Assembly (NCBI GenBank): GCA_015178975.1
Contig: WHVD01000071.1
Span: 310,001-374,000, forward strand
DNA from: Hysterangium stoloniferum
Taxonomy: Eukaryota; Basidiomycota; Agaricomycetes; Hysterangiales; Hysterangiaceae
Length of the DNA: 64,000 nucleotides
Direction: 5' to 3'
Both the position numbers and the translations under genes were made by a program. Every line of letters begins with the position of its first letter. Positions within the stretch are counted from its first letter, which is position 1. A model generated the notes under the pieces. That model was not told the origin of the DNA. It ran no database searches and saw only the letters and a list, made by a program, of their open reading frames with translations. Of this stretch, positions 24,790 through 35,559 are shown piece after piece.

Positions 24790-25530
24790 ACCACAACGGA
24801 CCTTTAATATTTAGTATCCGCTCCCTTAGATAATTAGGATAAACGCGCGTAGTAGTTTTTCATTATCGTTTTTACCTACCGTCACTATCGTGTACTGCCG
24901 TCTCCGTTCTTAGACTCAGTGAGGCTGCAATTGACGGCAGCCTTAGACTGAAATATTGAGACACAACATAAACAAAATTTCCCGTGTATTGGCTGCTCCA
25001 TGAGGCGTCGTGGATATTTTTCAAATAACATTTGATAGGAACCACGAGCTACCGTTCTCTCATCCAATGTGAAAGGTCATGCCTGATGAGAAGTGCTCGT
25101 ATTTTGATCATCGTGTTGTCGCCCGGCTTCCTGTTCTCCCAAACACATAACACAAGAATCCAGGTGGCATTACCTCCTTTTACACGCACTATTGGTATGC
25201 CATTGAAATTGTTATCGCTAGTAAATCCGATGTGACTCCAGCCACGGTCAGTGCTGACAATATATTCAACATCATTCTAGAGAACCTGGCAGCGATCATT
25301 CCAAGTGACTATCTTTGCCTTTAAATCGAGTCAAATTATGTAGCTTCATACAACTCTCAAATATGCGTTCTGTTTGAAATGATTGTCGTTTATAAGCCCG
25401 CAAGTGTATTCCACGGATGTATGCCATCAACGCGTGGAACCTGCAACGCTCGCGGCGACGGTGAAAGATGACTGTATGTGTTCTTATATTTCGCAACCTA
25501 TGGCAGCTATTGTCAACTTTTCAATTAAAT
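24790..25530 (-). repeat. Block Y, inverted copy
   Basis: Reverse complement of parts of 4,850-5,380 and 29,340-29,860. It contains the signal-peptide-like frame at 25,299-25,189 (MIAARFSRMMLNILSAL...). It joins Fam-A copy E by about 100 bp of unassigned sequence. Confidence 0.5.
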
Positions 25531-25639
25531 AGAATTGGGTTAGGGAGTTCGCGTAACAGTGCCTCGCACGGTGTGGTGAAGGGGGTGAACACTGGGATGA
25601 AGGTAACATGAGCCTGAACGATACATGGATCTAAATGGA

Positions 25640-26545
25640 GACGGGGGCCTTTTTCAGACGTTCAACAATACCTTAATTATGACACAATGTGGAAGAAGAG
25701 AAACGGGCGTGGCGATGATATCGAGACTGCACACTGTGGTACACGCGGATTCGGGCTCGGAAAATCCAGCTATCAGCGTCAGAGTGAACGCGATTATGCC
25801 ATCACCACACGATAGGAGAACCCAATCGGGAATCGTGTTCGTCAGAATCAGGCTGGTAGGAAAGTTTCGGAGGCAGATGTAAGACGGTGCTGGAAGGTAA
25901 AATATTGTGAACGCACCATACGATGGGCGCAATGAACGAAAAAACCATATTAGGCTGGCGGGTGTGGCCAGTGGGAGGTGTGCTCTCATCGAAGAAGGTT
26001 TTCAAGGAGCGCATACTCCAATACAGTGAATCTGATATCTCCGAATCAATGTGACGTGACAATGACGCTATATTCAAATTCATGTCGTCCACTAACACCT
26101 TCAATACAGATCCAGCAATATCTCGAAACCACGCATCTTGGTGGATGCAACACACAAGAAACCGCATCGGATATTCATAAAAGGAACGTCGTTGTGGGGT
26201 GATATTGTCTGTTTTGGTTTGGGTGGGCAGGAGGAAATGATATGATGTCACGAGGCACGGTTGTAACCAGAATTCAATGCAACAACCTCTGATCGCCGTG
26301 AGCTCCTACAAATAGTTGACGCACGTGGCAGATTGCTTGCGTGATTTCGAAGAGACCGATAATGGTCCAGGCCCAGGAATCATCAAATCCTAGATAACCG
26401 GCGATGTGTATGATAAATGTTGATGCGACCTCATCAAAGTTGGTGTGCAGCGGCGACTTGAGTAAAACGTTGATGACATAATCGCAGTTAATGTGTGTCC
26501 AGCTGACCAATGAACGCCGGGATCGCCCGTCGCTACCTTTCGCAT
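25640..26545 (-). pseudogene. Fam-A copy E: exons 3-4, 5' truncated
   Basis: Exon 3 is readable from about 26,500 (LVSWTHINCDYVI, then LLKSPLHTNFDEVAS) to the third intron donor GTGCGT near 25,925. The intron ends CTACCAG and exon 4 starts CCTGATTCTGACGAACAC at about 25,860. This copy keeps TGC at the codon that is TGA in copy A and has the extra C missing in copy B, so it is the key reference for those two lesions. A shift near 26,310 (VGAHGDQRLLH) breaks it. Family sequence stops at about 25,665 (after CATTGTGTCATAATTA), and exons 1-2 are absent. Confidence 0.6.
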
Positions 26546-26547
26546 TC

Positions 26548-27251
26548 TCATACATACTTGATTATATCGTCTCTATATCGATGCACAGGGCTAGTAGAAC
26601 CTCCCAAGCCCGTGTATTTGTGATGAATATGCCCCGCAATTAACACGCAAAGCGCATATACCCACCAACCCGCAGGCGAATTGACGCCAATAGGTGGTAC
26701 CCAATTATCACGCGACGTTTGACTAGGAATATAAATTTTTAATGTATCCTCAATATATATCCCAACGAAGGGCTTCCGCCTTGGTCGCCCCCCACCATCC
26801 TGGCCTGCATCGACTTCACCCCCCTTTGATTGCGTGTAGCGTCCGCCAATCTTTAGTCCCACCTGATGTCGTGTCGCAGCTTTAATCTATACCAAGTCAA
26901 TTAACGGCCGATGCCGTAGACCCTACGACTACGCCAGTCAGGACGGAGGGTAGGTAGTCAACGAATTGACTCACCCCCCCCCCGTACGGGTAAGATATAC
27001 ACACCAATATTTTTCTCGTCATTAAACAGTCTCCATACTTGAGTCATATATTCCGGCTGTTTCAGCCCTGCGGGCGATCCTCCACCCTTTGATGGGTGCT
27101 CGAAGCCTCGTGTGATTGTGACCATTGTGACCACTTGTGGAGAAAGAAGCCAAGCTAAAATTAGAGACGATGCCTCCATACTAACACCACAATTCAAAAA
27201 GCAGGGGCAAATAAAAAATTTGATCCCCGAGAGGTCCGAACATCGGCTCAA
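26548..27251 (-). pseudogene. Fam-E: hypothetical gene divergent from Fam-B, copy 1
   Basis: Minus strand. A first open part (27,251-26,958) reads GIKFFICPCFLNCG, then MVTITRGFEHPSKGGG and a WRLFNDEKNIGVYILPV segment before a GTGAGT donor at about 26,970. A second open part (26,862-26,548) has a possible membrane span (WWVYALCVLIAGHI). The inverted copy at 33,560-34,330 keeps GIKFF, CFLNCG and LYNDEKHVWVFI but has a stop after EDPQEG. Protein identity unknown. It lies head to head with Fam-B exon 1, so a shared promoter between 27,260 and 27,960 is possible. Confidence 0.35.
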
Positions 27252-27917
27252 ATACTATACACGAGTCACATGCCAGATTCCACGGCCTTCCTATGACCGA
27301 CACTGAACCTTCCGAAACGTTAGCGACTTTCCTATAATGGGTCCCAAGAGACCCACCCGTGGCAAATTAAGCGTCATCAAAGGGCAAGAAGTCAAAGGGC
27401 AAGAAGCATCTCCAGGGCAAGGAACTCCGACCTTCGACACTTAAAACAGGCGATCCCGATCACACGTGATCTTATATCGATGCTTCATTTCCCAATTGTC
27501 TAGCCTTTCTGTATCTTTTGCCAAATAGAGGTTGGGTAGGGTATCAGCCGATATGGTTTCACTAGATATAAAACAGTGAATATAAATGCTATTATCTTTG
27601 TCCATAAATAATGCAGAATTATCGTCATTCCGCTAATGTGAAAATGAAAAAAATAGTTTACCGATTTGTACTGTTTTTTAATAGAATGTAAATGGAATTC
27701 CATAGCTTGATATATTTTAAGAACACGTGTCTGGCTGTACGGGAAAATTGACAATTACTATTCATCGCCTGAATAAATATCTATACAAACTGCCCAGCAT
27801 TTCCCGATCTTCCAAGTTCTGACGCACAATTCTATCGATAATATTTGTGGTGCTATAAGATTGCCTATTGATGTAACCTTTTTCCTTACCACCCCAAGTT
27901 TACTTTGCACTACGACG

Positions 27918-28290
27918 CCTTCCAAGCACTTGAATAAAATCTTTACTTTACAACGACGATGAAGCCCTTCAGCTTCACCAAACCCATCATGGTCCTAAGC
28001 GTGGTCACTCTGACGGCGTGATGCTCCCATCAGTGTTCCTGTGTCTGGTACTCTTTATTCCACAGTTGAACGTCTCCATGTTTCCTGCATCATGTCCATT
28101 TATACTTGGAAATGATGCGGGAAACATGGAGAAGTTCAACTGTGGAATAAACGGCAGCAGACACCGGAACACTGATGGGAGTATCACGGCCGTCAGAGTG
28201 ATCCCGCTTAGGACCATGATAGGTTTGGTGAAACAGAAGGGCTTCATTGTCGTTGTAGAGTAATTATTTTATTCAAGTGCTTGGAGTCAG
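27918..28290. repeat. Near-perfect palindrome made of two Fam-B first exons
   Basis: The left arm (27,918-28,098) holds Fam-B 5' UTR and exon 1 on the plus strand (ATG 27,960). The right arm (28,113-28,290) holds the same on the minus strand (ATG 28,247). The spacer is about 14 bp around CATTTATACTTGG. The minus-strand copy stays open through the family core (TKPIMVLSGITLTAVILPS) and into the opposite arm. The plus-strand copy meets a stop after VTLTA. Such a sequence can fold into a long hairpin. Confidence 0.75.
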
Positions 28291-28500
28291 CGGCTTAGGA
28301 ACGGGGAATCCACGCAAGGGCTTACTTGTAATTCCTCACTGCTGAAGTATGGAAATGTTCATAATTAACACCCAGTGAGTTTTATATCATCCTAAGTTAA
28401 AGACTAACACCACTATACACCTATACATTTTTTTTGCAGGACGGAAAGACCAGGTTACTAACTCCAATTTCATATGGCTTTCCTCGCTTCGGCCCCGACC
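28290..28500. repeat. Fragment of the Fam-D block
   Basis: Matches 37,800-37,870 and 38,030-38,160 (GAATCCACGCAAGGSCTT...CTGCTGAAGTA, then GACTAACACC...TGCAGGACG). The middle is deleted relative to those copies. It keeps the acceptor TTTTGCAG followed by GGTTACTAACTCC. Confidence 0.5.
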
Positions 28501-28509
28501 AGCCGCGAC

Positions 28510-28823
28510 AAACTCATTCCGACCAGCGTGATTCTAGCGCACACTATTCCAAATTCGGATGTCCTGTTGTGTGGTGAGCGCATAATCCTGTTGGATCTGA
28601 AGCTTATAGATGGATCTTCCGACCCCGAATCTGCGTGTACCACAGTGTGCAGTCTCGATACCATCCCCATTCTCATTTTTCTCCTTCCATATTGTGCCTC
28701 AATGCCCGGCTCGACCAATGACAAATACATCAGTTCCCACCTTGAGCGTTTGTATTTCACCTTGCGTTCCTTCCTTTGTGTCATCGCGACGCCTTCCACT
28801 TGTGTGTCGGTAGGGTCTAATAA
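28510..28823 (+). pseudogene. Fam-A exon 4 copy F
   Basis: Exon 4 alone: VILAHTIPNSDVLLCGERII, then LDLKLIDGSSDPESACTTV and CVIATPSTCVSVGSN, ending at TAA. It is open from 28,474 but is joined upstream to a Fam-D block piece, so no Fam-A exon precedes it. The downstream segment follows in normal order. Confidence 0.55.
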
Positions 28824-29159
28824 GCCGCCCATATGAGTGTTGGGGCAACACGGGTGCCGTGACAAAGCTCTTGCACCATCGATTGGACACACTTCCTAAT
28901 AGTTCTTCTTCGATAATTCCTACACATATCAACCAAAACAGGAGGATCCAAGTTGTGTCGCCTTGTATTCAACCCACTTTGCACCTGGGGTTTCAGATTG
29001 TATAAAGATATATGATTTGAGGCGATGTAAGAAAGCATATAATCACTTTGTATTATTTCCGCGAGTTCTGAGGTTGTCCCATACATTTTATGAATACATT
29101 TAAGGGAACTAGCCATTCCTGGACTAACCTCCATGATCTTAGAACCGACGACCTTCACA

Positions 29160-30290
29160 CCGTGCCAGGGGCCAATTCCTTAAACTAATTCTACTTCATT
29201 GTTAACTTGACAAGAAAGCTTCCATAGGCCGCAAAATCCAAGAGTCCATATAGTCACCTTTCACCGTTGCCGGGAGCTTTGCAGGGTCCACGCGTTAATG
29301 CCATACATCCGTTTAATACACTTGCGTGCACCATCAGTGGACTGAAATCCTATTTATAAACGACAATCATTTAAAACAGAATGCAGATTGGAGATTTGCA
29401 TGAGGCCACATAATTTCACTCAATTTACAGGCGAAAATAGTCACTTGTAATGATCACTGCGATGTTCTCTAGACTGCTGGTGAATATATTGCTAGCACTG
29501 ACCGTGGCTGGAGTCACATCGGATTTACTATCCATAACACTTACAATGGAATACCCCACTAAGGCGTGTCAAAGCAGGACATGCCACCTTTATTCTTGTG
29601 TTATTTATTTGGGAGAACAGGAAGCCGGGCCAAGCCATCGGACAAGACGATGCTCAAAATACCAGCACTTCTCAAGAGAAAGGTAGCTCGTGGTTCTGAT
29701 TAAATCAGAGCTGACAACTAGCCACGAGGAGCCGCCCCATGGACCACCCAATGCAAGGGAAATGTCGTTTATGTTGTGTCTCAATATTTCAGCCGTTCGC
29801 GTCACACGATACGCAAGGACAATTTATTTTATTCGCGAAGCGGACATTGCCCTCCTGCTCCCATTTCAATTGACTAGAAATCATTCTACCAATTGTCATG
29901 TTTGCTTTATTTCATTTCGAGTCTGAGAACGAGAGACAATATACGACTTAATCGTTTCACTATGTGTACCCAAATATAAAGGTTTAGATGCGCGGTTTAC
30001 TAATACGACCCTGGCGCCTCCGCATCACTAAGGATATCCAAGTTCGACTCTCAGACTTCCCGAGGAAATTTACTCTGAAATCCTCTTGGATTTCCCAGCA
30101 GACGTTTCAACTCTAGTGATCTTCCTTGCGTTGCTCAGACCTTCCAGAACATGCAAGTCGCCTGATATAGAAAGGGGACACGAGGCATTCAGTCATTGGG
30201 GCAATAAAGAATTATTTAAACTGGGTGTCTTGTCGCAACAATATTGATAGAATTGTATACGGAGGAGGTCAAGGGCAGCCGATGAGGACT
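29160..30290. repeat. Block Y, copy 2
   Basis: Same order as 4,691-5,860. It includes the frame 29,450-29,686 (MITAMFSRLLVNILLALTVAG...), where the hydrophobic start is followed by 40 further codons. At about 30,270 it passes into sequence shared with Fam-B 3' ends. Confidence 0.5.
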
Positions 30291-30299
30291 GGTGAAGAT

Positions 30300-30960
30300 G
30301 ACATCAGTGTACGGGAGGGAGAGGAACCTACAGTTACATCGTTGCAGGGCCGCCATTCGCCGGATTTTACCCATACCAGCTGAAACAGTCCGAGGTAGGG
30401 ATAGATGGCCATCCCAGGCGTCGCGGTAGTGCTAGCGCTGGCGTGCGGGGGTCGGGTTGGCATGACACACCATCGAGAATGAATGGGACAACCGGCAGCA
30501 ACGCTGTCACAGGCATGTCTCCAATGATTGCGGATTAGGGTGAGTTTCTATAGACCCACGCGACGTAATGAAGTGTACGAACCAAATGCTGCAGACAGAT
30601 CTGTCTGCGTGCTCGTCCCGGCCAACACTTTCTGATCAGTGGCTTCATCGTCGTTGCCGATGAGGGAAGATTCTGTGAATAGTAGGATATTTAAGTAATA
30701 TATTATAAATGATAAAGACAAACCAAACCCGGTACCATATACTCCGATCCGCGGTCATTGTCAGTTCCCTCCTTGCTGCCGGTATCTCCTGCCAGTTTGT
30801 CATGTGTGTAGCAGGTGCGCGACGCGGCTCGCTCTGTCTTCAAGTGGGTTGTTAATCTATCATCTATATCGTCGCAAGGTTTCCTTTCGGGAATGGATGC
30901 AATCCAATGAGAACGCAATCAGTAAATGACAACATCGCAGGCAACAAACACGAGCCACCG
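30300..30960 (-). pseudogene. Fam-B short subtype (B2), minus-strand copy
   Basis: Reading leftward: an exon 3-like part (LHPFPKGN, then ASRVAHLLHT), sequence joined directly to an exon 5-like part (DRGSEYMVPG), an intron starting GTTTGGTTTG and ending TTCACAG, an exon 6-like part (DDEATDQKVLAGTSTQTDLS), another intron, and an ATGCCTGTGACAGC exon. The membrane/acidic-repeat exon 4 is missing. Copy 35,560-36,190 has the same structure, so the loss predates their inversion. Frames in exon 3 differ between the two, and both look non-functional. Confidence 0.5.
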
Positions 30961-31299
30961 ACACTCACGCATCTTTGTAACAAACCGCCCCGTGTGCCCC
31001 ATTAAATGATAAAAATATTGCTGAGGCGGTGAGAAGCATGTGGGCTTTGGCGTGGGTGGTCCAAGCACTCCTAGCCTTTATATTCACCAAAAATAACTGA
31101 TAAAATGTTGCTTAGCAATGCACCGCAGGTACATGTATAGATCATTTCGGATTCGACAAAAAGAGGAGCTCAACCCCTCACATGTCATTTGAGTATAACA
31201 TACACTGTATTATTCACTGAAGACTAATACGCTATCAGTGGAGTGGGCTGATGCCTGATTTAACCCATGTATATCCAAACTATCACTAAACCTATCATG

Positions 31300-31701
31300 T
31301 CAGAATGTGATTCACTGACTGACACATTGATTGGTACAAGTACTTCATTACAAGCTTATTGAAGCATTGTAGTTTGTGTATTGACATTAAGCCAACCCAT
31401 ACTTTTTTTTTAGTACATAATAAATAGAGTTTTATAGCTTGATCTATCTTAAGGAAACACGTCAGGCTGTGCGGGACACTTGACAATCAATATTTATCGC
31501 CTGAATAAACATCTATACAAACTGCCCAGCATTTCTTGATATTCAAAGTTTGGATGGATGGTTCCTAATGCTATCGATTGATATTTTTGGCGCTCTAATA
31601 TTGCCCATTGGTATACCCTTGTTCCTTCCCACCACAGGTTTACTCTGCACTATCACCGAATCCAAGCACTTGAGAATAACATCATCACTTCTACAACGAC
31701 A
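31300..31701 (+). promoter_or_regulatory. Conserved Fam-B upstream region
   Basis: About 400 bp before ATG 31,702 is conserved, by eye nearly as well as coding sequence, at 27,690-27,959, 52,480-52,811 and inverted at 33,180-33,500. Constant parts are CCAACCCATAC, TTTATAGCTTGAT, GGTCAGGCTGTGCGGGACA, AAACTGCCCAGCATTTC and a final ACAACGACRATG around the start. No canonical TATA within 60 bp was found. Confidence 0.45.
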
Positions 31702-32862
31702 ATGAAGCCCCTCGGTTTCACCAAACCTATTGTGGTCCTAAACGGGATCACCCTGATGGCTGCGATACTCCCATGGATGTTCCTGTGGCTGCTGCTCCTG
31801 ATTCCACAGTTGAACTTCTCCATGTTTCCCGGAATAATTTCTAATTTATACTTTGATATTCACAGACAGCATCTCAAATGCTCAGTACGTATACCTACCC
31901 TTCTTTCTCGCATTGCACCATACTCACAGTACTGCCACAGCACCGATCTCAACACCGCCTCGCAAAGAATATTATCATTCAACCTTCACTACTACGTCTC
32001 AGAAACGCAGTTCAAGGTGTTGGATGTACTGATGTATATGTCCATATTGCTTGGCTACCAGCTCCCGCGTTTCAACCAAGGTTTTAGTCCCTTCGCGGCT
32101 GCCGTCACAGGATTCAAGCTATTGGCAAACATCGACTTGAACCTGGTGGAGGCTGCAAGATTGGTCGGTTTGCTTCCAGTGAGTGACATGAAACGCTCCT
32201 TATCTTCGGTTTGCTACAACGATGTGTGAGTGGCGGTGGCTATTATTTGTTGCCTGTGATGTTGTCACTTACCGGTTGTGTTCCCGTTAGATTGCATCCA
32301 TTCTCAAAAGGCAGCCTTGCGACGGTGTTGTGTTGATGAGCAAGCCATTCAAAGGCGGACCCAGCCTCATCGCGCAGCTGCCACACGCGCTGCGTGTACA
32401 CATCGAGGAGACGATCTGTCGTGAGCTCAAGCAACGGTCAGTGTTATATGCAGCGATCAATAGTGAGATACTTGACAATGATTTTACTTGACAATGATTT
32501 TCATAGACATGCTGCGGTGATCGGCGATGCGTGTATTGCCTTGATATACATCGCTCTCGTATTCACGCTGTTCGGCGCCATCGTGTACTTCATACACTCT
32601 CGTCTTCAAAACGCGCACGTGGCTGATCGCGCACCTGCGGTGGATGACGGGAATGTCGAGGGCATCCACCGGCTGATCACACACCTGCTGTGGATGGGGG
32701 TCATGTCGAGGGCATCCCGGATGATCGCCCACCCGCTGTGGATGACAGGAATGTCGAGGGCAACGACCCGGCTTATAACTCATCTGCTGTGGATGACAGG
32801 GACGTTCGAGGGTACCCACGCGGATCCCGACTCTACCCCACGTATCTTGTGGGAAGACAAAC
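31702..32862 (+). pseudogene. Fam-B copy 1 (B1), frameshifted
   Basis: Exon 1/2 (31,702-32,225) is open: MKPLGFTKPIVVLNGI, a very hydrophobic stretch to about residue 37, then the core TASQRILS...QFKVLDVL and SILLGYQLPRFNQGF. Intron 32,226-32,290 (GTGAGT...CGTTAG, 65 nt) splices in phase. Exon 3 has a 5-bp insertion (GTGTTGTGTTGATG) at about 32,330 that shifts the frame. The next intron (32,437-32,506) is 70 nt because a 16-bp unit, ACTTGACAATGATTTT, is duplicated. Exon 4 (from 32,507) has the membrane segment CIALIYIALVFTLFGAIVYF and repeats, then ends at about 32,862 where the inverted copy begins. Function unknown; likely a small membrane protein. Confidence 0.6.
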
Positions 32863-33180
32863 CAAACAACGTTGCAGCCTGCTCCAGGTTCAACTCAATG
32901 TTTGCCAATAGCTTGAATCCTGTGATAGCAGCCGCGAAGGGACTAAAACCTCGGTTGAAACGCGGGAGCTGGTAGCCAAGCAATATGGACATATCCGTCA
33001 TTATATCCAACACCTTGAACTGCGTATCCAAGACGCAGTGGTGAAGGATGACTGATAATATTCTTTGCGAGGCGCTGTGGACATTGATGCTGTGGCAGTA
33101 ATATGAGTATGGTGCAATGTGAGAAAGAAGGGCAGATACACGTACTAACACAGGAACATTGATATGAAGCCGAGGGGCTT
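32863..33180 (-). pseudogene. Fam-B inverted partial copy (exons 1-2)
   Basis: On the minus strand from the start region ATGAAGCCCCTCGGCTTC (33,180) a deletion removes most of exon 1. The exon 2 core then follows (VRVSALLSHIAPYSYYCHS, QFKVLDIMTDMSILLGYQ) down to about 32,863, where it meets B1 exon 4 tail to tail. Upstream conserved sequence continues to 33,500. Confidence 0.6.
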
Positions 33181-33559
33181 CATCGTGATGATTTTGGTTG
33201 GATTTGGTGGTAGTGCAGAGTAAACCTGGGGTGGTAAGGAACAAGGCTATATATACCAATGGGCAATATTAGAGCGCCAAAAATATCAATCGATAGCATT
33301 AGGAACCATGGATCCAAACTTGGAAGATCAAGAAATGCTGGGCCGTTTGTATACATATTTATTAAGGCGATGAATAGTGATTGTCAAGTGTCCCACACAG
33401 TCTGACGCGTTTTCTCAAGAAGATAGATCAAGCTATAAAATTCGATTTATTATGTATTAAAAAAAAGTATGGGTTGGGTTAATGTCAATGCACAAACTAC
33501 ACTGGATTAATCACGCAGAAAGACCAGACGTTTGAGAAACGAAGCATCGATGTGTGATC

Positions 33560-34330
33560 GGGATCGCCTGTTTTAAGCGGTGGAAGGATGCTTCTTGATG
33601 GCGCTCAATCTGACATGGGTGCCTTTGGGACCCATGATAGGCAAGTCGCTAATGTTCATGTAGGTCATGAGAGGCCGTGGGCTGTGGTCCGTGACTCGTG
33701 ACTCGTGTATAGTATTTGAGCCGATTTTCGGACGTCTCGGGGATCAAATTCTTTATTCGCCCCTGCTTTTTGAATTGTGGATTTAATACGGAGACATTGA
33801 CTCTATTTTTAGCTTGGCTTCTTAAGTGGTCACACTGGTCACAATCACACGAAGCTTGGAGCACCCATCAAATGGTGGAGGATCCCCAGGAGGGCTGAAA
33901 CAGCCGAAATACACGGCTCAAATTGAGACTGTATAATGACGAGAAACATGTATGGGTGTTTATATCTAGGGAGGCCGAGTTAAATTCGTTGACTACCTAC
34001 CCTCCTTCTTGACTGGGGTAATCGTAGGGTCTACGGCATCGGTAGTAGCATGGCGGGGGCAATCCCGGCGGAAGCCCTTCGTAGGAGATATATTAACTGA
34101 TACGTTAAACTAGTCAAATATGCGCGCGATGATTGGGTAGCGTCAATTCATATCCGCGGATTTGGTGGGTATATGCGCTTTGCATATTAATTGCGCGGAT
34201 TCTTCATAACAAGGTGCTCAAATACACGGCTTTGGGAGGTTCGACCAGCGTTATACATCGATATCGAGACGAGATAAGCAATTGTGTATGATAATGCGAA
34301 AGTGTAAAGTAGGCGAGTAGCAACGGGGGC
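33560..34330 (+). pseudogene. Fam-E copy 2 (inverted relative to 26,548-27,251)
   Basis: Carries the GIKFFIRPCFLNCG and NDEKHVWVFI segments and the downstream GGTGGGTATATGCGCTTTGC stretch. It is interrupted by a stop after EDPQEG near 33,897 and several indels. With 32,863-33,500 it forms one long inverted copy of 26,540-27,960. Confidence 0.45.
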
Positions 34331-34643
34331 TGTTTCTGTAGGAACGTTACCTACGTTTGTACCGTTCAATTTTAAGCGACTCCGAAATGGATGCTGACTC
34401 GTGACTTATCTCGCGCGATCGATAAGGATTCCTTGTCAAGGAATGTTAAAAGCCCATGTCTGACCTAGCCGCCCAGTTTGGGCGAAGCGATGGCATCCAT
34501 TCACGTCAAACTTCGACTTATCTATTGTTTCCATTGTCCAAGCCAAAACCGGCGAAAATGCCACCTATTTGAATAACCGTCGATTTCTGATGGGTTGCGA
34601 CCGCGTAGCCTGACTTGATTTTTAACCCAAACATAAGCAAAAC

Positions 34644-35072
34644 TCATGCAAACTCGTAGAAAACGCAAAAGAGAGCTATGCCACCTTCCCAGGTCGACAT
34701 TAGGATGTAAGCCTTCAAGGGACACTCTTGTACGTTCTGCGACCACAATTTCCTCAACAAACTGTCTCTTTCAGCGTCGTTTGCCTTGCAGTTGAATTTC
34801 GGCGCAAGGTAGCAAAACGCCACATTGGGCGCCCCGCCGGGATCGAAGCCCCACCTCCATATCTTGCCGATTCCACCCAAGCGTTCTCGTGACGGTACAG
34901 CCTTTCTTTGGCTTCCGCCAGCAGTTGCAGCGAAATTAAAGATGCGCCCCGCCCATCGGGGCATCGTGCTATGCCAAAGTCCAGTTCCTACCATCCGCTG
35001 GGCATGGCGTTTCCGGTGGTGAGTTACCCCCGTATTTTCCCTAAATTGTCTGCCATGAGGCTCTTTTGACAT
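34644..35072 (-). CDS. Hypothetical ORF, 142 codons, in a single-copy island
   Basis: The stretch 34,380-35,240 is the longest in the left half without a visible paralogue, and it is more GC-rich than its surroundings. The minus-strand frame reads RIFNFAATAGGSQRKAVPS, then GFDPGGAPNVAFCYLAPKF and a hydrophobic end. A second frame (34,746-34,522) continues with one shift. No motif is recognised and no introns can be assigned; it may be a degraded inserted gene. Confidence 0.25.
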   Translation of the reverse strand: MSKEPHGRQFRENTGVTHHRKRHAQRMVGTGLWHSTMPRWAGRIFNFAATAGGSQRKAVPSRERLGGIGKIWRWGFDPGGAPNVAFCYLAPKFNCKANDAERDSLLRKLWSQNVQECPLKAYILMSTWEGGIALFCVFYEFA

Positions 35073-35559
35073 CTATTGCATCTAAACACCCAACAGATGT
35101 AACCAATCCGGATAATTCCTTGCGACGAAGTTTCGACTATCAGCAGGACACATGATTGGCGAAGAGAACCCAACTCTATAAACCATATTAATGATGAGAT
35201 CACGTGCCATACAAAATATATTCCCCTTGTGAAATTTTGCGCGTGACTTGGTTGAGACACGACAAGATAAGCCGCAAGATCACAACAACATTGAGCTGGT
35301 TGTTATACCCGAGAGCTCTGTCTGGGGCTCTAGATAGCCTATTAGTCTCCAGTGAATAATACAGGGCATGTTATACTCAAATGATGTGGGAGGAGCTGAG
35401 CTCCGCTTTTTGTCGAATCCGAAATGATCTCTACACATACCTGCGGTGCATTGGTAAGCAACATTTTATGAATTATTTTTGGTGTCTATAAAGACTAGGA
35501 GTGTTTGGACTCCCCATGCCATAACCCACATGCTTCCCACCGACGCGGCAAAGGTTTTA

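Larger units (their letters stand above)
20430..25500 (+). repeat. Block I of the large segmental duplication
   Basis: Anchors found in reverse order on the opposite strand of block II (40,460-46,968) are: the F-box tail (20,450-20,760), CGGACCGGTAAAT (20,950), the 21,000-21,200 stretch, Fam-C (21,318-22,650), 22,850-23,090, 23,960-24,130 and 24,290-24,400. Not every part is shared: 23,100-23,900 has no counterpart, and 43,490-44,205 of block II is missing here (junction near 21,245). Block III is also homologous to its middle. Confidence 0.75.

Noticed and set aside
31702-31900. Additional intron in Fam-B exon 1/2 ending TATTCACAG
   Set aside because: A good acceptor-like end exists near 31,863, but no matching GT donor with consistent phase was found, and the reading is open without it.
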